NCBI GenBank assembly: GCA_034509735.1 | Contig: JACGWO010000004.1 | Location: 11,885,395 to 11,949,394 of the forward strand | Direction: 5' to 3' | Source: Sesamum alatum | Lineage: Eukaryota > Streptophyta > Magnoliopsida > Lamiales > Pedaliaceae | DNA: 64,000 nt | Part shown: positions 58,453-64,000 of the stretch, in pieces | Numbering within the stretch: position 1 is the first letter of the stretch | How the letters are laid out: each line of letters begins with the position of its first letter | Position numbers and translations under genes: made by a program | Notes under the pieces: generated by a model | Seen by the model: only the letters and a program-made list of their open reading frames with translations | Database searches by the model: none | Told to the model about the DNA's origin: nothing

Positions 58453-59557
58453 CTAAAGCCAATCACCCATTGACCTCGAACCTCTTATTCAGATGGTGAG
58501 TATGGGCAACTTGCGACATGGGCTTAGCAAGTGGATCTGCTATGTTTTCTGCGGAGCCGACTCGGTCCAACCGAACGTCACTCCTGCTATCCATCTCTCT
58601 AAGTAGATGGTAGCGTCTAAGAATATGCTTGGATCGGGATTTGAGATCTCGGTTCCTTTTGCTAGCGCTATCGTCCCGTTGTTATCATAAAAAGATAATT
58701 ACAGGCTTAGCAATGCTAGGTACTACATCCAACCCTTGGATGTAGCTCATCAACCAAACCACTCCTTAGCAGCTTCCAAAGCTGCTATGTATTCAAAACT
58801 CTATGGTGGAGTCCGCCGTGGTAGCCTACTTGGAACTCTTCCAAGTAACCACGCCACCATTTAGTCTAAATACAAAACCATACTGAGACTTGGCATCATC
58901 GTCATTCGACTGGAAGCTAGCGTCGCTATAGCCTTCCAGTATCAACTCTCTACTGCCGTAGATCAAGAACATGTCCTTAGTCCTTTTCAGGTACTTCAAG
59001 ATAGTCTTGACTGCACTCCAGTGTGCCTCCCCGGCACACGACTGATATCGACTTGTTACGCTCAAAGCGAAAGCCACATCAGGTCTAGTGCATTGAACAG
59101 CATGCTGTATGCTGCCTACGGCTGAAGCATAGGGGATGTCCAACATCCGTTTAAGCTCCTCATCAGTCTTTAGGAGACTGCTTCTTGGATAACTTAATTC
59201 CATGCCTCATTGGAAGGAATCCTCGTTTTGAGTTCTCCATCTTTGAATCTCTTCAAGACTTTCTCAATGTACGAGGACTGGGCCATTCCTAACATCCTTT
59301 TAGATCTATCCCTGTAGATCTTGATGCCAAGGATGTAGGATGCCTCGCCCATATCCTTCATGGAGAATTGCGTTGACAACCAAGCTTTAGTGGTACCCAA
59401 CATCTTAGCATCATTCCCAATGAGCAAGATGTCATCCACGTAAAGCACCAAAAACACAACTGAGCTCCCACTGATCTTCTTGTATACACAAGGATCGGAC
59501 TCATTTTTGATGAAATCATATCCCCGTATGATTTCATCCAAACGTATGTTCCAGCTT
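58453..59557 (-). pseudogene. A5 RT C-terminal half and RNase H
   Basis: On the minus strand, from SWNIRLDEIIRGYDFIKNES (near 59554) the frame carries YVDD and the connection. A frameshift near 59200 (YNPRFKDGELKTRIPSNEAW-type break) and another near 58800 follow; RNase H GYSDAS is present. The C-terminal tail shows the same frame defects as A1 (DNNGTIALAKGTE then shifted). RT motif A is absent because of the shared deletion. Polymerase activity is excluded. Confidence 0.85.
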
Positions 59558-60674
59558 TGGGTTTAACCCTTTTTTGTGGATCTGCTAGGGTCCAAACCTT
59601 GTTTGTACCCATCGAGTCCATCTCGGATTTCATGGCCTCAAGCCACTTGTCCGAATCGATGTCCGACATCGCTTCTCCGTACGTCTTTGGATCATTATCC
59701 AACTGACTGGTCAGACCCAGAAATCCATACCTATCAGGTACATGGGATACTCTGGCCGACCTACGGAGGACTGGAACAATATCAGTGGGAACCACTGGCT
59801 CAGATGTCACTGCCGCCTCATGGGGTACCTCACTTGATTCCTCAAGGAGTACCTCATCGCGTCGACTATCCGATGGAAAACCTTTTTCCAAGAACACTGC
59901 GTTTCGCGAGACAAAAACCTTTTGCTCGGAGGGATCATAGAAATAATACCCCGCAGTTTCTTTCGGATAGATAAACCTGCATAAACTAGACCTCGAGTCC
60001 AGTTTATCTCCCACTAATTTCTTGACATATGCGGGGCAACCCCACACTTTCAAGTATTTGTGGGAGGCAGGCTTGCCATGCCATATCTCATATGGTGTCT
60101 GGGATACCCTTTTAGATGGCGCCAAGTTCAAAACTTTGGCCACCGTCTCAAGAGCGTATCCCCAGAAGGAAAGGGGTAGTTCGGTAAAACTCATCATGGA
60201 TCGGACCATGTCCAACAAGGTCCGATTCCTCCTTTCAGACACACCATTAAGTTGCGGTGTTCCAGGAGGGGTCCACTGAGAGAGAATCCCATTCTCTTTT
60301 AGATAATCAGTAAACTCACCACTCAAATACTCTCCACCTCGGTCCGACCGAAGGGCTTTGATCTTTCGACCGGTTTGGTTCTCTACTTCAAGTCTGTATT
60401 CCTTAAACCTTCCAAAGGCTTCAGACTTGTACCTCATCAGGTAAACATAACCATACCGTGAGTGATCATCGGTAAAGGTTATGAAGTACGAGTACCCACC
60501 TCTAGCCTTAGTATTTAGTGGACCACAGACATCTGTATGGATCAAATCCAACAGACCACTGGCTAGCGTACTTTGTCCAACAAAGGGTTTCTTGGTCATC
60601 TTTCCCTTTAGACAGGATTCGCAGGTCGGTAGGTTGTCCAAATCGTCTATTTCTAGACTCTTTGAGTCCACCAA
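59558..60674 (-). CDS. A5 integrase and RT entry, open frame ending at the shared deletion
   Basis: This frame encodes the integrase zinc-site Cys pair (LPTCESCLKGK), the catalytic core with HTDVCGPL, RSDRGGEY and PQLNGVSERR (D, D and E), the integrase C-terminal region (WGCPAYVKKLVGDKLDSRSS), and the RT entry WTLADPQKRVKPKAG. One Gly codon is lost (RFIYPKE for RFIGYPKE), in frame. The deletion junction at 59557/59558 matches A1, after which the frame (to 59358) is out-of-phase RT. The frame is linked to upstream Gag-protease only through two frameshifts, so it is probably not expressed as a full polyprotein. Confidence 0.85.
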
Positions 60675-61770
60675 CCTTCTTATCCTATCTTTAGAGATAT
60701 GACCTAACCTTGCATGCCATATCTGTGCGTTATTATGATCATCACGTTTTTCGTTTGTGTTCTGCAGTCATAATCCAATTAGACTGTTGAAGTATGTACA
60801 AACCGTTGACCAATGTACCAAGCAAATGAGAAATACCATCTTTGATAATGAAAAAACCGTTTTTATTGATGGTAAATTCATATCCCTCCTTATCAAGGAC
60901 CGGGATGGAAACAATGTTTTTAATCATGCTAGGTACATAGAAACAGTCGTTCAGTACAATCCTAACATGACTACTAATGGCTAACTCTAGTGATCCTACG
61001 GCCTCCGCAGCAACGGCCTTGCCATCTCCTAGCCTTAGGATCATCTCATCCTTGGTTAGCCTTCTGTTTCTTTGCAGTGCCTGCAAATCATTTGCAGATG
61101 TGAGCACCACACCCGGTATCCAATACCCATGAAGCAGAATTAGTAATCATATTAACTTCAACCACAAACACACCTGGGTTGGAGAGGAGTTGTGGGCACT
61201 CCCTCTTCCAATGCCCTTTCCCTTGGCAATGCATGCAGACATCATTTGCCTTGGACCGCTGAGAACCACGGGCCTTTCCTTTCCCTTTGCTCGGTCCAAC
61301 CGGAGCAACAGGGACGCCCGGAGCGCGAGCAGGGGCCGCAACCGTCTTCCCTTTGCCCTTCTTCCTCTTCCAGCGTCCGGCCCTCTTGCCATTCACCTTG
61401 GAGGTCGAAGCCTCTCCTATCAAATACCGCCGGCGCCGACTTGTGGGTCGTTGCCTCGTATTGGACCAGCATGTTGATCAACTCATGAATAGACTTCTCA
61501 AGTCCGTTCATGTTGTAGTTTACAACAAACGGGTCATAGGATGGAGGGAGCGACTGGAGGATCACGTCAATGTACGTGTCATTGTTAAGCCCAGCTTTAA
61601 GGTCCTCGAGTTTCTCCACTAGGGAGAGCATCTTGACCCCATGACTCTGTACAGACGCTCCTTCAGCGAGCTTGGTGCCAAAGAATGCTTTTGTGGCGGC
61701 ATATCTAATATGCCTATCCGGAACCGCATAAACCTCGTTCATGCGGAGCATTATGGCGGAGACGTTGTCC
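60675..61770 (-). pseudogene. A5 Gag C-terminal two-thirds and protease, frameshifted
   Basis: Gag begins in mid-protein at about residue 90 (DNVSAIMLRM) because the C2 LTR interrupts it at 61770. The capsid core, basic linker and zinc knuckle CMHCQGKGHWKREC are readable. An extra base near 61425 (ATCAAATACC) shifts frame before the linker. Protease DTGCGAHIC is intact, followed by an extra base near 61093 and another in a T-run near 60747. Identity to A1 is high despite these breaks. Confidence 0.85.
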
Positions 61771-61873
61771 TGAAAGATTATGTGGATCGTCCCGGGAAAA
61801 GCGCGAATGCGGAAGCGCGGTATAATTAAAAAAATAAATGCGGAATTTAAACATGCTTTTAAATTAAAACACG

Positions 61874-61896
61874 TTTCAAAGGGTGTGCCTTTGAAA
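61874..61896 (-). other. U5 stem-loop (C2)
   Basis: The stem is TTTCAAAGG / CCTTTGAAA with the loop CACAC in element sense, after CGAACGCCCGG and 103 bp from the LTR end. Confidence 0.8.
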
Positions 61897-62350
61897 TTTC
61901 CCGGGCGTTCGGTGTATCTCATGAACGAATAACATAAAATAAATCATGGAGGCCATAGGGTTGGAAAATAAAAGAGGACGAAAAGCATAAACGAGACCTA
62001 CCCGTTGTCGTTTTCGTCTTCAACGGCTACACGCGTTGTTCCCCGTTTTGCACCAAGATCTCGTTCTTGAGACCCTCCAAATCGTGACACACGATCCACC
62101 CACGTATCTTGCACGTCGTGCTAGCAACGAACAAGTTTATATTTTTGGAGTGGATGAATCAACGACACGTTATGAATTAACGGTATTGATTCATCAAGTT
62201 CTAATGTTCCAAGAACAAGAGAACAAAGAAAATAATTTTCTTTGGAGAGAGAGAGAGGCGAACGAGAGATGAGAGGGAGAGATCCGTGTGTGTGTGTAGT
62301 AGTGTGTGTGTTGGAGATTCATCATCATGTAAATTGTAGGATGCTAGGGG

Positions 62351-62358
62351 TTTATATA
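62351..62358 (-). promoter_or_regulatory. LTR TATA box (C2)
   Basis: TTTATATA on the plus strand is the antisense of TATATAAA, as in C. Confidence 0.72.
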
Positions 62359-63764
62359 GAAGAGGAGTTTTAATCCTCTTTAAACTCCTCTTTTAAGAAC
62401 TCTAATTTGACTAGGATTTTGACCTAGTCAAAGTCCTAGTCAAACTAGTGTTTTGACCTAGTCAAAACGATCCTAGCCATCCATCTCTCCCATTAATCTC
62501 AACCGTTGATTTGATTTAATTTAATTTAATGGAAATATTTAAAACCTATTTAAATATTTCCAAGAGGCTAAAATAAATATAAATATTATTTAAGCCCATT
62601 AAATAAATCCCTTTGATAAATCCAATTTATCAATTTAATTCCTTCTATCAAAATAGAAAGAATTATTTCTCCAAGAAAAATAAAGGTCCCGATTAAATCT
62701 AATTTAATCATTCCTTCACTCCAATATTTAATTCCAAATTAAATATTTAATTGTGTGTGGATAGTGTGTGACTCTTTAGGTTCACCATTCAGCTAGACTT
62801 GGTCGGATTCCTAGAATCCGTCCGTTACCATGGGTGGCCATCTAGCAACGGTCCATGGCACTAGAGACTAGGTGAAATATTCAGGGATGAACATTTAGGC
62901 TCTAACAGTACGCTTGTCCTTCTGTCTTCGGTCTCATCACTTAGAGTCTAGGGCACGGAAAATGCAGGTACCCATTTTGGACCCAAGTGTCGGTCTGTCC
63001 TCACTAAACGCCGCAAGGGAATCCTTCCCTTCTGTTCAGTCACTGTGGCCACAGTTTTAGGGACAAGACCTAGAGTATACATGAGACTCAACTGTCAAAG
63101 CCTATTGACAGGAGACAGATCCTTTCTTGGAAACTACTGTCACTTTGCACACCAGGACTGCACTAGACATGGCTTATGACTACCAAAGAGAATTCTGGCA
63201 ATCTCTCACCATACCTAAGATACAGCCCTGATGTACAGGTAAACTCAGCAATTCCTCAAGTCAAAGGACTTGACCTGTACCGTTGGAACCGGGAATACTC
63301 GTCATACCTTGCAGACCATACTCAAGGTCCTCCGTAAGACGGTTCCCGCGAGTCATCTCAGTCAGCTGCATCCTAGCAGGCTAACCCACTAACACTGCTT
63401 AGACGATCCTCGTCACCCGTCGATGAAACACGACAGCAGATGCTTAGTGCAAGTCTCAAATGGAATCCCGGTACCCATTTTCGGGATTCCTTGACTTGGA
63501 GATTTCCGGACTGATTCGGGAAGACTGATTCCATGGACCTACCTCCAAGCGTAGTCCCAGTCCCGAAATTGATTCTCAGTCCGTGGGCTTTGTTTGCGTA
63601 GTGAACAGATATGGATAAATAGGTGCAAGTGAACACAAACAAAGTAATGCCAAATGAAAATTCACTTCTTTATTCATTAATGATTTATCAAAACACCTAT
63701 AATTGTCTAGACATAGGTTACATATACCCGCCAAAATTGGCTTACATGGTCACCTATTCTAACA

Positions 63765-63778
63765 ATCTCCCACTTGAC
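63765..63778 (-). other. Polypurine tract, C2
   Basis: ATCTCCCACTTGAC lies next to the LTR start and matches the tract of family A. Confidence 0.88.
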
Positions 63779-63780
63779 CT

Positions 63781-64000
63781 TTAAAGCCAATCACCCATAT
63801 GCCTAATCCCCATCTTCTCAAGATGTTGCGTATGAGCACTTTGCGACATAGGCTTTGTCAGCGGGTCTGCTGTGTTGTCTGCTGAGTTGACTCGGTCCAT
63901 CCGAACGTCACCTCTTCCTACCATTTCTCTAAGAAGATGGTAGCGTCTAAGAATGTGTTTGGAACGGTGGTGAGATCTCGGTTCCTTCGCTTGCGCTATT
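63781..64000 (-). CDS. C2 RNase H C-terminus, partial, open
   Basis: On the minus strand one uninterrupted frame reads IAQAKEPRSHHRSKHILRRY and continues through HLLREMVGRGDVRMDRVNS, ADNTADPLTKPMSQ and a GDWL end. The stop TAA is at 63781-63783. This is the conserved C-terminal tail of copia RNase H, without the frameshifts that damage the same segment in A1, A1' and A5. The rest of the gene lies beyond the window. It is the best candidate here for a recently active element, though only 73 codons are visible. Confidence 0.82.
   Translation of the reverse strand, partial: IAQAKEPRSHHRSKHILRRYHLLREMVGRGDVRMDRVNSADNTADPLTKPMSQSAHTQHLEKMGIRHMGDWL

Larger units (their letters stand above)
51571..61770 (-). 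mobile_element. A5: family A element, antisense, split by C and A6
   Basis: Its parts are the LTR end (51571-52267), the LTR remainder (56901-58438), polypurine tract, pol and gag (58439-61770). The LTR end reads TAAAGG instead of TGAAGG at its border with the D2 leader. The 5' part (gag codons before about 90, leader, 5' LTR) lies beyond the C2 insertion, outside the window. Confidence 0.82.
61771..63764 (-). repeat. C2 3' LTR, antisense
   Basis: It is 1,994 bp; the minus strand runs TGTTAGAATAGGTGACCATG to TAATCTTTCA. It is inserted in A5 gag after TTGTCC (putative duplication TGTCC at 61766-61770; the other end is off-window). It keeps about 50 bp missing from the C LTR. Confidence 0.93.

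Noticed and set aside
1..64000. tRNA or rRNA genes
   Set aside because: Only the 12-base primer-binding sites match a tRNA. No cloverleaf with conserved A and B boxes, and no rRNA sequence, was recognised.

Overview
The window is nuclear DNA of a flowering plant, most likely a eudicot; the species cannot be told from the sequence. About 97% of it (2025-64000) is a nest of Ty1/copia LTR retrotransposons. The evidence is LTRs of about 2.0-2.2 kb that start TGTTAGAATAGGTG and end in CTTCA or TTTCA, primer-binding sites TGGTATCAGAGC (initiator-Met tRNA), polypurine tracts GTCAAGTGGGAGAT, and Gag-protease-integrase-RT-RNase H in copia order. The long LTRs and roughly 1.9-kb leader recall the Angela/BARE group, but that placement is tentative. 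I use local names for four related LTR families: A (most copies), B, C and D.

Layout. 1-2024 is the only part that does not look like a transposon. It holds a (CTT)18 microsatellite, unrecognised transcript-like sequence, and a frameshifted last exon of a monothiol glutaredoxin. 2025-6734 holds an A LTR fragment (+), a D LTR (-) and an inverted A leader/gag piece (-). 6731-24362 is a tandem A dimer, LTR-internal-LTR-internal-LTR (A1 and A1'), with nearly identical units. 24363-46288 is a nest: A4 (-) was entered by A2 (+, target-site duplication CTATG/CATAG), and A2 was itself entered by B (TGATC on both sides) and by an A LTR that is now solo (AACAA on both sides). 46289-51570 is a decayed D element (-) sitting in the A4 LTR. 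51571-61770 is A5 (-), apparently inserted in the D leader. Its LTR was entered by C (+), and an A LTR (A6, +) within C now forms a 1.4-kb-armed palindrome with the rest of the A5 LTR. 61771-64000 is the 3' end of another C copy (C2, -) inserted in the A5 gag.

How it works together. No complete autonomous element is visible. Three A copies (A1, A1', A5) share one deletion that removes the N-terminal half of RT, including catalytic motif A, and shifts the frame, while Gag, protease and integrase stay nearly intact. This looks like a non-autonomous lineage spread with RT supplied in trans. A4 keeps the undeleted form but has many stops.

The most unusual signals are structural. (1) In U5, just after a conserved CGAACGCCCGG (CGAACTCCCGG in one D copy), all four families have a hairpin with a near-invariant NACAC loop but different, compensating stems. 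(2) Upstream of the TATA box, the LTRs carry arrays of perfect short inverted repeats (6-13 bp arms) separated by exactly three bases, usually TGG (CCA in inverted copies). (3) A block conserved in all families contains a family-specific hairpin at a fixed place. All comparisons were made by eye; no alignment or folding program was run.
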